64,000 nt of DNA from Ophiostoma sp. CBS 140.51. Lineage: Eukaryota; Ascomycota; Sordariomycetes; Ophiostomatales; Ophiostomataceae. The stretch spans positions 1 through 64,000 of the forward strand of contig JANSLP010000042.1 in assembly GCA_029298735.1 (NCBI GenBank), written 5' to 3'. Both the position numbers and the translations under genes were made by a program. The notes beneath the pieces were generated by a model. That model did no database searches and was not told the DNA's origin. It was given only the letters and a program-made list of their open reading frames with translations. The number at the start of each line of letters is the position of its first letter. Position 1 is the first letter of the stretch. Of the stretch, positions 44,844-56,800 are shown one piece after another.

Positions 44844-47800
44844 TGGGCGAGAACGTGCACACTTTGATTAAATTGAGGAAGGTCGAACACGAAGGGACGG
44901 AGAAAAGGGAAGAACACGAGGAAGGGGAAGAGGAAGGAGCGAAGTGCGTGGGAGAAGGAAGAGTCAAGAGAGGGAATGGACTGGGAGGGAGGTGGAAGGA
45001 AAGGGAGGGCCCGTCCGTGTCTTTGCGTGTGGAGAAACACAAGGATGGAAGGTTGAGAACGGACGAAAAATATCCAGAAGGTGGGAGATGGTTGATGCAA
45101 AGGGGAGGGTGTGTGCGTGTGGAGAGTGAGGTGTGAGGATGTAGAGGGAGGAGGAGGAGTTGTGAGACTGACAAACGGCCCGTTCTTCAACGAACGAAAG
45201 CGGACGATGGAGGCCGGTGGTGAAGATGGTCCTTGGCCGGCACGGTTCTTTGATGGGCAAGTCCGAAGTAGTGTTTTGGAAGGGGAAAGCACAGGCGAAG
45301 GGGGTGGGCAGCAGACAAGGTACGCTGAGGAAGTGGCAAACAACCGTTCCCGGCTGTGATCGATGTCAGTCAAGCTTGAGTTCTGACTGTGTGTCCTGTC
45401 CTACTGTTTTTTTATCTCCCCTTTCGTGTTGCTGTCTGGCCAGGTCCTGGGTAGGTCTGGACGGTGTAGTTGTTGAAGTGGCTCCTGGCTCTGTCTCTGG
45501 TTCTGGCCCCGACAGATGTTGTCACTTTGGCCACTCCAATTTCTCTTGATCCTCCTGGTTCTCCTGGTGCTTTTGATACTCCTGGCGCTCTTAGCTGGGG
45601 CCTGCCAGGTGGATTAGCTGCGGTGTCCGGGAACCGGATCCGGACGTGATCTGGATCGACAAAAACAGTTCGTCTTCTTCCTGGCGGTACAAGAGTCGCA
45701 GCACGTCTGGGCTGGGTGACTGTGGTCCGAGGTGGAGAAGCAAAACGCAGGTGCCCGTCACTGGTGCCCGTCACACATGCAAGTCCTGTCTGTGGCTGTC
45801 TTGCAGGGCCGTCTGGTCTTGTTCTTGGTCTGCACGGCTGACCCGCTTCTTCGATCTGTCAGAGAGTTCTTTTCGATGCCGCCCAATCCACCAACGTCTC
45901 CGGCTTGTTGTTCTCACAGTGGGTGCTCTTAACACTCTTCTCTTTTCACTCTCCTCTCCTCTCACTTTACGTCTCTCTTTCCGTCTCTCCTGAGGATGAG
46001 TGAGGCCGCGGGCGTGTGGCTTGCAACCGGGCAGCGTGTCAGCGAGGTGTTTCGTTAGCGGCAGTGCCTAGTGGGTGTCGCTCTTGCGGGATGTTCTCGG
46101 TGGAGACCGTCTGCCAGATGCGTCTGAGGGCGCAGCTAGGTTGTGGTGAATTTGGTGCCGGTGGTCTGGTGTCTCTGGTGTCTATGGTGTCTCTGATGTC
46201 CGATGTCTCTGGTATGTCTTGGTTGTGGATGTCTTGCCTTATGAGACATGTGCCTGCATGCCAGTGGGCTTTTGATGGTCTTGTCAGGCGCCAGCGGCGT
46301 GTTGTTTGAACAAGCCTTTCTGCGTGTGCGTGCGCGCGTCTATGTGTGTATCGTCTTGTCGTCGGGTTGTTCTTGCGTTCTTTTGCTGCTTTACGACGTG
46401 GTGGTTGCCGTGATGTGATCCAGTACGTAGTGGTCTTTTCGATTTGTCTTCTAGATTTCTTTGTATGTCTTAGATGTGCCGGGACATGTCCATTATTTGT
46501 ACATTCCTGGATGCTCGCTGTTTCCTGTCTCTTGTCTCCTCGCTCCTCTTGGCTGCCGGTCTGGCTGTCTGCCCATTTCTGCGGTCTCGCCGTTGGGCCT
46601 GGGTGTCCGTCGCCAACATGGTCCTAACCTTGTCCTGCCTGACATGGTTCTAACATGAACTTCTCGCCTTCCTTCATTCTGGCTGCGTTCTGGCTCTGTT
46701 CTGGCCGCAAATGGTTTCCCCCCTTGCCATCCGAATCCCACCTTTGGAGCTCGGTTTGGAGCTCACTTTGGTACTCGTTGTGTTGGCTGACTTTGGGGCT
46801 CCGCGCCTTGGCCCTTTGCCCTTTGCGTTTGCGTCTGTCTTTAGCGCTTGCCATTTGCGACCATCTCCGTTGTGCTGCCCTCCCTTTCATCGTCTTTTTC
46901 TCGCCCTTTTTCTTCTTTCGAGCCAGCCGGTCTTCTTTGTCCCTCGTCTGCATCTCGCCTCGCACGCCCCCTTCTGGCTTCTTTCCTTACTTTTCTCCCT
47001 CCCCCTCTTCCCCTTCTTGTCCGGCCTTCTGTGTTGAGCTCGCCTGCCATCCTCGTTTCGAAACTTTCTTTCATCTTTTTTTATCTGCTCGCCTCTCATG
47101 TTGGCCCTAAATCCCCTCGCTTCTCCCTACCTCATCGCCCTCCTCCTCCGATTCCTTCTTTTCCTTCACCTTCTTCACATGTTTCACCTTTTCTCCTTCC
47201 CCTCGTTGTTGTTGGTCGGCCAGGCCTTCTTTGCGTTCTTGTGTTGGTTTTGCCCTGCAGCCGCAGCTAATGCACAACTAATGCGCGGCGAACCTGACCC
47301 TGTCATTACCGTTTTCGGCGTTGCAACAAACAGGCGCTAGCACCAATGTGCTCTTTCCACCCCACAGGCCACATGCGCTAACAAAACCCGCCAGGTGCAG
47401 GCGCGCTAGCTGGCTTTCACCACATCAGCAACACACACCCACAATTCTGTGTGATTCGGGTGTATTTTATGTCGTACATTTTTACGACGTACAGGCGGAG
47501 CATAGTTCCAGACGAACTCTTTCAATACAAAGTGCGCCATACCTTCCCTACTGACTGGGAGGATAATGCGACGTTCAATGTGCGACGTATTATAGGCGCA
47601 TGCCCTTGAGTACTCGACCTCAGTAGCTGGTTCAGCAGTCTGGCTCACTGGCCCTGCCTGCGGCGGCGGCCGTTGTTAGCGGGTGTTGCACTCTACTCGG
47701 GAGGAGGATAGTGTACGTCGTATGTATACATGTATTATAGGTACTCCGAACTCTCGTATTGTGCCATTCCTTGTTCCTTAGCCTCGCGAGCTTGGGTGCC

Positions 47801-49648
47801 CATTGGCGGTTTATTGGCGCAGAATGCAGAAATAGACAACAGTAAACAGATGGTTGACAATTAGTCGGCCAGACTGGCGGACAAACAGGCAGCCTGACAG
47901 ACAGACTTACAGAAAGTAGCCTTGGGCAGGATACGGAGTTTGCAAAGCTCAGGACGCCGGCGTTGGCGATCATATGGAGTGGAGTACAACTATTCCGTAC
48001 TTGTCTGCCGGATATGGCCCGTCCTGGGTCCCTCTTCTCACATGGGACTATGCACAAAGTTGCGCTAAATCTTCCCCACCAGTATGAAGAAGTATTGTTG
48101 TCTTCGCCCATCTGCCGGAGATCTGCCCGTGGTCTGGGAGTCTGAGCCTGTCGAGCCTGGTCCAAGGAGTATTACCGATCTCCCTATCTGACATCTTATT
48201 ACACACACAGGCACCCCATGCTCCTACGACGTACGCTATTTGTAGTTCCTGTTTTCTTCTTCTTCTTCTTCTTTTTTCTTCTTTTTCTTTTTTCTCTGGC
48301 CGTGTCTACATATGTAGATACTTACAGCGTTGTACGTCATATACGTAATTACTCCGTATTGGCCTTGATTCCCGGACAGTGACCTTGTCCTTTTGACGTG
48401 GAACATATGTAGGCATAGTGTCGTACGGACCGGATTGGACACATCGTATGTGTAAAAGCAGTCTGTGCTTTGTAGACTGGAAATAGACTAATTGCACAGA
48501 CAGCACTAACATAACTATGTATCGAGAGCCTGCCGTTTCCGGCCAAAAAGAGTACCACAAAAAAACACAGACCAAAAATAACCAACTGGAATGTGCACGG
48601 TTGCCACCGGAAACGTAACGTCCAGACCTTGCCTCGAGTTTGCCTTTCAAGTCTTTCGCCTCAGTTGGCCTGTGCTTTACATCCATTCGTGCCTTCACTA
48701 CCAGTAATAGTAGTACTTACCCTATGCCCTTGTACGTCGTTTGCGCATGTGGAACTGACTCTGAGATAATGCATCTTACGTGCAGCCAATGTTGACGAAC
48801 CTTATCGCTCGCGATATCGTGCTCTTTGTCGCCACGGATGCGGCCACACCTGCACGCCTGTAGATTGTGTTTGTGCTGGCGTCGTACTTAATTGACGACG
48901 CGAAATACAAGAAGATAAAAAAGATGATGAAAAAAGGCGCGGAGAAAACGGAAAGTTGGTGAATCGCGAATCCCATGAATGCTGCAACAAGATAACCTCG
49001 CAGGTATATGCCTGGTTGTCTGTTTTTTGGTAGTGAAATTAGTGAATTCGCAGACGGCCACAGGACCGCTAACAAAGGGATGAATCAAGAGGCAACGGGA
49101 GCAAACCTGCGAAATGTGACCGTGACTTAAGCCAACCCCACATTGCCTATTTTGGCGTCAGGGGGGTTTGAATGCTGCCACAAATATCACCACCGATCCC
49201 AATCTAGAGGGCGATATTCATATAGTAGTTGGTGCATCGGTAGATAGGAAGCACGCAACGAGGATGATATGAAGCCAAAGATGGACTTTTTAATGTCCCA
49301 TCTACTTTTTGGAAGCCGTTCAAAAAAAGACAAAAAACAATATTTTTTGGGGCGATGGACAGATTAAGTCCACGTTGTATGGCAGTGTAAAATAGGAGGG
49401 AGGGAGGGGAAAGCGAAAGGGGGAAATGAATGGAATAGACGAGTGAAAAAGAATTGGAAAATAAAAAAATAAGAACCCGAACTGGGGGCAATCCGTCGCT
49501 ATTTGTACACTACAAACACATAAGTGTTAACAAGTTCCCCGTTAAGGAGAGAATTATATATTTCAGAACTACCAGTTTCATTTTTCGCTTCTTCCCAGCA
49601 GGGCAATAGATGGGTAAAGCACACGATCTCTGCCGTCCTCATCCCTCA
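44844..49648. other. 4.8-kb region upstream of the HMG gene, no gene supported
   Basis: The part next to the HMG gene (about 44,850-45,250) is purine-rich on the plus strand, so pyrimidine-rich in the sense of the HMG transcript: a likely long 5' leader. At about 46,640-47,230 the bias flips to pyrimidine-rich on the plus strand. Frames there (46655-47110, 46848-47270) are Phe/Ser/Leu-rich because of that bias and are not convincing proteins. A TGTCTCTGGTGTC-type degenerate repeat lies at 46,165-46,230. One TACTCCGTA copy at 48350-48358. The region 49,000-49,648 is probably the 3' flank of the PHD gene. Confidence 0.45.
48252..48297. repeat. CTT/CTTTTT microsatellite
   Basis: Five CTT units followed by longer T-runs with single C interruptions; simple pyrimidine repeat between genes. 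Confidence 0.85.
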
Positions 49649-52462
49649 TCAGCTCCCCGAGGCGCGTGGCTGCGAGGCCAGATCCGCTGCCGGATTTGAA
49701 AACGACTGCCTATGTGCTAAGCCCTCGGGCTTCACGGGCGGTATTAATATCTGCTCTGGTGTAGAAGGAGACAACGCAGCGGTGGGCGGCAATACGATCG
49801 ACATCGGGCTGCCGCTTGGGAGTATAGTGACCTGGCTACTCGCAACCGTTGGAGAGTGCTTTGTGGGCGAAAGGCCCCCATGCGACGGTAGAAGCGATGG
49901 TGAAGACTGCATAGAGGAATTTGTTGCATGCCTGTCTCCTTGACTATGCTGTAATCGCGGTGTTCCAAGTGACGTCGGTGTCCGCTGAGCGGACGCGGGC
50001 GCCAGCTGCGTGCTGCTAGTAGTCGTGGCTGTCGTCGGAGTGAGCGGCCCCAAATGCACGACCGGTTGTGGTAGCAACCCGTTGGGCAACATGGGGACGG
50101 GATCGGGGTGGTCGTGGATTGTCCCATATGCATGTGACTTGCGCGGAGACTGGTCAGGCTGTGAAAGACCAGGATGGGGTACCACGAATGGGTTTGTATG
50201 TCCATTCTGCGCCGACCGCTGTACCGTGTTGTACCCAGATCCAGTGGTGGGGTTGCTGGAGTCGCTGTTGGCATCCGATTTTGGCAGCGAGGATGACGAG
50301 CCGTCCACCTTCACCGGCACCGTGCTGCCGCCGTTGTGCATTCCCGGAGGTGCGAGTATTGGCGGCGCAATGTTTGAAAGATCGGTATCAGGGTTTATCC
50401 CGCTACCCTCGTGTTTCTTGGCCAAGGTCGATTCTGCGGGGTGTACTAGTAGAGGCTTGGGTAAAGTCGACTGCACGGCAGCAGGTGCGGGAGGCTCGGT
50501 ACCAATAGGGCCCGGACCAGCAGCTGTCTTTTCGGAAGCAGATGTGTTGATCTTGATTCTTATGATAGGCCGGTTACTCTGCTGTCCGTTTGCCGCATTG
50601 GCCGCCTTGCGTTTGCATGGGTTGCAAACGAAATGAAAGTCATCTTTCTCAGCCTCTTGCTCGTCAATACCCAGGCACTTGCTGTGTTGCCAAATGTTGC
50701 ACTTCTCGCAGGAAACGCTGTGCTGCCCGTCATCAATTTTCCCATGGAGGCCGCAGATGCAATCGAATGCCCATTCCTCTTCAACCTCGTCATCCAGTTC
50801 CCTCAGGGCTTCTTTGGTTTTCTCAATTTCCGCCTGCCGTTTGCGTTCAGACATCCGACCTGGAATATTTTCGGCGGATTTGCTGTCCTCGGAAAGCTGT
50901 GCCAGCTCTTCCCGGTGCTGCACCCTTCGAATCTCACGTTCGTGAAGACGCTTCTCACGAGAGAAGAGACGAGCCTCGCGTTCCTTTTCAGCCTTCCGTT
51001 GCCTTTGTTCTTGTTTTCGCAGAACGTCCAGTTCGAGGCGTCGTTTCTGTTCCTCCTCCCGTAGCAGCTCCTCTTGTTTTTGCTGCTCTTGGCGACCGGC
51101 AATTCGGCTCGACCTCTTTGCACTAGCCATCTTTGCCAGATTCAGCAGCTCCTTTTCCCGTTCTTTCTCCCGCTTCTTTCTTTTCTCCTCTTGCTGTTCT
51201 AGGATAGGAAGGAGGTGTTCCACGATTTTTTCGTGCAGAATCCGCTCATTGGGATCCTTCTTGCTGGAGATCGAGGCCAAAAGTGAGCGCAGCTCGTCCA
51301 GAGTCACTGCAACGCACTCCCATATCATTCCGCCTAGGCCATCGTCAATGCCCTCTTCTATGCCATTGTTCGATGAATGTCTTTCGACCTCATTCTGATG
51401 ATCAGGACCGTCTTCATCGCCTTCTGCGGCACTGTCAAAAGTTGTCGAAGAAATGCGCCGTCTCTTTCCACTGCGTCTTGCTTGTGCTCGGGCCTTTTTT
51501 GTATTCTTTTTTGGCTTGGGGGGTAGCGGGGGTGCCTCTGTTAGTCGATAGACGCGATTGTCATCTAGAACAAAGTAGGCGCGATCGTCTCTATCCCATC
51601 CAAAAGGCTCGATACGCTGTTAAAAGTTGGTGTATTAGCACGGGTCGTTCGCATGTATCAAATCGCTTTCCATGATCCGAGACTGCGTGTAAATTCACAA
51701 AGTCTTTTCCATCGCCCTGCTTCTTGTGACTTCAAAGGTCAGGAGATTCTGCACTCACCCAAGTTGTCTGATCGTGATCAGCGTCTTTTTGTTCCGCCAT
51801 CTTTTCGCGAAGCTTTTCAGCGTTCATCATGACAAAGGACGTCATCTGGTGAAGTATCCGTATCTGGTACTAGGTATTAGAAAGACGTTTCAATAATCCA
51901 GGTACGCAATACCGTGCATGCAAGTGCTGACCTTTTGAAAGACGGTAAAACTTGTAAAACTGACTGGGACCACGTCGTCACCAAATGGATTCGGAAGTTC
52001 CGGAGCTTTTGCTGCGAACTGGCGCCTCGTGTATTCGTCAAAAAGCTCGGCGCTGCGATCGAATTAGTTGCCATGCGTAACGAAAGAAAAAGAGAACATA
52101 TCAAAACGAGGATAAAAAGCCAAACCATACGTTAAGCCACGGTGGGAAGAAAGGTATTTGAGCAAAGCCAGCCCGATTTCTTGCAGAATAGTCGAGTGTG
52201 GACTCAAGCATTGCACTTCTAGGTCCTAGGAAACGAGTGGTGTCAGTACCATTCAAGCCATCGGTTGCATCCCACTTGTTGCTGGCAGGGTTGGTGGACA
52301 AACATCAATGTCTAAGTTTTCCATCTTGACCGCTCCACCAAAGATATAGAACCACTGGCAGAGGCTGGCAAATTGCCACATATTGCGAAGGCAGCCAAGA
52401 GCCGACAGAGCCTCAGGAGGTTCTGCCTGCTCGGTATGGCGACGTTTCCGGAGAGAATCCAT
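49649..52462 (-). CDS. DDT/WHIM-like and PHD-finger chromatin protein, 5 exons
   Basis: Exons 52304-52462, 52131-52225, 51932-52052, 51759-51863 and 49649-51616 give 2448 nt, 815 residues (MDSLRKRRHTEQAEPPEAL). Residues ~25-155 form a helical DDT-like module (LRNMWQFASLCQWFYIFGGA, ILQEIGLALLKYLSSHRGLT). WHIM-type block RIEPFGWDRDDRAYFVLDDN-RVYR follows at about 161. A long charged coiled coil comes next (~290-430, many KRxxE/EEEQKRR). The C4HC3 PHD finger is at ~442-495: DCICGLHGK...CEKCNIWQHSKCLG...FVCNPCKRK. The tail is Ser/Pro/Thr-rich. DDT plus WHIM plus PHD is the layout of ISWI-associated subunits such as RSF1 and CECR2. A role as histone reader in a remodelling complex is inferred. The fourth intron has a GTCAGC donor. 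Confidence 0.85.
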
Positions 52463-53874
52463 CGTGAAAGCAGAGATAGACTTGTGCCTTGGCGGGAACA
52501 GCTGGCTATAAGGCAGTGAGCGCTGTGGGCAGGTGGCTGAGTTGGGATGTGTTCCGTTTGGTGTTATTTTCGTGAATGCAATCTTGCGGTCGATACAGAC
52601 GTGACGATTTGGGGACGAATAGTAGGAGAGGGGAAATGGTTGGACCAGTATTTTAGGCCATCGGTGAGGAAGCAGTAGAAGAGAAGGCGTGACTATTTCC
52701 TCGATGACAGCGCCCGCGGGATGCGATGCGGTGGTAGTCTCCTCGTTGCGGTGCAGAAGGTTGCGTCAAGATAGGATGATAGAATGAATATGCTGAAACC
52801 GCGACCTAGACGCGTTTGCCACTGCGCTCCAATTCACTCAAAAGTTCTGGTCTTATCTTCACGTGATCTCTGATAAGACAATCTGGCTTCTGCGTTTAGG
52901 TCCTAGGATCGAGCCAAGTCTATTTTTAAGACAGAACAAGTGCAGGTACGTATTTTGTCACCACAATACGAAGTAAACGGGCGCTGTGCAGCGCCCACCA
53001 GGGGGATTTTCGCAGTAGTTAACTCTGACACTTGCCCCTGAATGCGTTCCGTTGGAATGAACCTTTATACAGTGTGTCGTATTACTAGTTGACTGTGCTA
53101 TTCAGCGCATGAGAGACAGTGCCTTCCATAGTGTCAACGCGTATGTCGTACTTGAAGGTACTGTGCTATGGTGTGCATATGTGCGGATTGCCGCATCGTT
53201 AAGTGGGAGGAGCCAGGGAGACTGTGTTTCAGTGCGCCCTGTTGTTTCCTCACCTTGCGACGTTATTGTGTACCCCATACTTCGTAGGCTTTGACTTTAT
53301 TACAGCGACAGTGGCTCCTACCTTCGTAGCAAAGATTCCATTCTCCCTTGCATTCGGGCATAGTTTTTGTTTCTTTCCTAGCCGACCGCCGCGTAGTCCT
53401 CTTCATTCTACAACCAAATCAACAACACAGATCTGAGCTCTGCTTCTCCGTGACAGATCCACGGCCACCTTCATTGTGCGCCCTATTGCCACGGCATCCT
53501 CTTTTCCCCCATCGACGGCGTACTACCTCCCACGGCACATTACGTTTGTGCGCCCACCACTTCCTTCCAAAGTTGCATCGCTGGACGAGCTTCTGCTACA
53601 GACCACACCGGCGAACATCATCTCATCAGTCCTTTGAGCGTGGCTGTCCTCTCTCCGATTGTTTTAGCCTACTGCGCATCGATTTGACACGACATCCAGC
53701 CCAGTACATGAACGAGTTGCTGCCTGCCGATAATGCATCGTGTTCTACATCTCGCACCAGTCCCATCATGATCCACGCTGCCTGACGGACTCCTCCGTGT
53801 CTCCGCCCGGACATTGTTCTTGAGGTGCCCATATCTTGTCCGCTCATTTATTGCCTCGCGTTCAGCCGGGCAAG
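52463..53874. promoter_or_regulatory. Divergent promoter region of the PHD gene and CCH1
   Basis: 1.4 kb between divergent starts. Plus-strand C/T-rich sequence from about 53,330 to the CCH1 ATG fits a CCH1 leader and contains several short upstream frames. No supported gene. Confidence 0.45.
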
Positions 53875-56800
53875 ATGGTTCGCCGTCCGGATGAATTCGA
53901 TAGTGGCTATGCCTATGCTCCCGCCGATGCAGGGCTTCCACCTGTCGACACATACCCTTCCAACTCGCACTCTCCACACGAGCAAAATCCTCCTCCTCGA
54001 CCCCCTATCTCGACCTCGACAAACCTCCCCAGTATCACCACTTATTGGGCAGACCCGCAACCCTCTGCCCACCAGTCTTTTCTGTATGGTGCTCCGCAGC
54101 ACGGCAACGAGCCGGTGAGCCCCGAGTCACCCATCGACCCTGCGGCTCTCCAATTTGCACTTCCTCCAAATATCTTCCAGACCGGCCCAACGACCGATGA
54201 TCACGACTTCGAGCCCCCTTCTGCCGACGCATTTGCCGCAATATCAACCGCGTATTACGACGACCACGGCCATTTCGATGCTGGTAGCGACTCGGACCGG
54301 ATCCCCTTGACAGCGAGTGCAGAGCCCATTTCTGGGTCTTTAGGTGTGCCGCCAGATGGCATCCAGTCGCGCGACAGTTTCCAGACTGTGGCTGGCTCAG
54401 ATAGCGGCCAAGCACAGGCCCGCGATTCAAGAATGCTGGGTTTCGATCTGGAGCCTGGCTACGCCGCAGGCGGTCGCCAGCGCAGCTACGGCAGCTCTCT
54501 AGCACCCGATAGTGCCAGCCGCCGGTCAAGGGCTACGTCGACGTCGGGTGCCCTCCAAAAAACCGCCTCCATCATGAGGGCCATGTCACAGCGTGTCGTG
54601 GACATCAGTGGAGGTGGCGAGGCACTGGAACAACAGGCCCTTCGTGACCGCTCTCGTTCACCAAGCACTGACGGCCAACGCTCCCACCATCTGTCCGCCC
54701 CCATGCTTGTTGATACCTCATATCAGCAGCAGGCCTTCGGCACACCCCTCGAAAAGAAAGCCGAATCCGAGTTTACGATCTCTCAACCTCCACCGCTCTC
54801 CGACTACCGGCCCCCAATGCCGAACCCCCTCAGGGGCAAGTCTCTCGGAATTTTCTCGGCCGACAATCCCATTCGTTTATGGCTCTGCGACCTTCTTATG
54901 CTTCCTTGGGTGGAGTCGCTCATTCTGGTTTTGATTGTTCTGCAAGCGGTCCTCCTTGCAGTCGAAGCAGCCCCGGACGTCTGGTCCCCAGGCAATGGTC
55001 GGCCTGAACGCTGGGGTAAAACTCCATACGACTGGGCTATGCTTGGTCTGTTTGTTATCTTCACGCTTGAGATCATGGTCCGAATAATTGTATCTGGCTT
55101 TATCTTCAATGCTGCCGAGTACAGCACTATCGATCGGAAAAGGGGCATGCGACAAGGCGTCCGCGCCGCCGTGACTGACCAATACCGATCATTTTTCCAA
55201 CCGCAACGCCAACGCTCGGTCAAGCGGCCGCCAGTGGAAACTTATGGGCCCTCCTCGTTTGCACGGTCTTTCACACTGATGCAAGGCCAGCCACTGCCCG
55301 AGACGTACGAGGAGCAGCAGCGGATGCAGTTGGCCCGGCGAGCTTTTTTGCGACACAGCTTCAGCCGCTTGGATTTTGTTGCCGTGGTCTCATTCTGGAT
55401 TTCATTTGTCCTCGGTATCACTGGTATAGAATACCGGTATCATTTGTATGTCTTTCGCATGCTTAGCTGCCTTCGGATTGTTCGGCTTCTAGGCATAACT
55501 AAAGGCAACGCTGTAAGTTTTTGCACCCCTAGACGTTCTAATGTGGCTTTTGTGCGAGCGGGTATCACCATCTAACGCGACTGTTATGGGATAGATCATC
55601 TTACGGAGTCTGAAAAAAGCTGCACCGCTGCTAGTCAGGGTCTCTTTTCTGATTGTATTTTTCTGGCTCTTATTTGCCATCATCGGTGTGCAAAGCTTCA
55701 AGTCAAGTCTCAGCCGCCAGTGCGTCTGGCTTGACCCCATGCAACCCGATAACTTAACTGCGGCATACACAAATATGTTTGGATTCTGTGGTGGACATCT
55801 TAAAAACGACACCAACCCCGAGCCAACTACACTTCCATGGGTTATGATGACCGAGGCCGGAAACCTTAATTCACTCATCAATGGGACCCGCAACGGAAAG
55901 GGCTTCATTTGCCCCAGGGGCTCAATCTGTCTCCAGCAGGATAGTCCCTACAACGCCACAGTCAACTTCGACGACATTCTTCACTCTCTCGAGCTCGTTT
56001 TTGTAATTATGAGCGCAAATACTTTCAGCGACCTCATGTACTACACGACAAACTCGGACTACCTTGCTGCGGCTCTATTTTTTGCTGCTGGCATCATGAT
56101 CATGATGCTGTGGATGACGAATTTACTCATTGCTGTCATCACCTCGTCGTTCCAAGTCATTCGGGAAGAAAGCAAAGGCAGCGCGTTCACCGCAGACGAG
56201 AAAGAATTTCTGACGCCCCGCCCAGACAATAGACTTCGTAGAGCCACCGTGCTCCAACGTGTTTATAAGAAAACCGCCTGGGTTTGGGTCCTGGCCATCG
56301 CCTTTGACCTGTTCGTTCAAGCGTTTCGCAGTGCATCTCACGAGAACCGGATCAGCTTTATTAATACCTGCGAGATCGTCGTAACCATTTTGCTTGATGT
56401 CGAGATGGTCATTCGATTCTCATCGGACTGGAGGCGATTTCATCACAACATACAGAACCTTTTTGATCTCGCACTTGCGGTTGTCACATCTGTCATTTTG
56501 ATTCCACCCATTCACAACGCAACTCAGGTCTATGCGTGGCTGACTGCCTTTCAAATCCTGAGAGCCTATCGAGTGGTTCTTGCCATTCCGATGACGCGAA
56601 CACTGATAAAACTGGTGCTGGGAAACGCCACTGGTATCGGGAATCTGATGTTGTTTGTCTTTTTGATCACGTTTCTCGTTTCAATCTTTGCCGTCCAACT
56701 CTTCCGAGGCGAGATAACTCCCCAAGACCCTAGCGGTAATGACATCCGGATTACTTTCGCCTCTATATTCAACTCATTTCTGGGCATGTACCAAATCTTA

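Noticed and set aside
46655..47270. Two plus-strand frames rich in Phe, Ser and Leu
   Set aside because: They only reflect the local C/T-rich composition; reverse-strand frames there are equally long and Arg/Glu-rich for the same reason.
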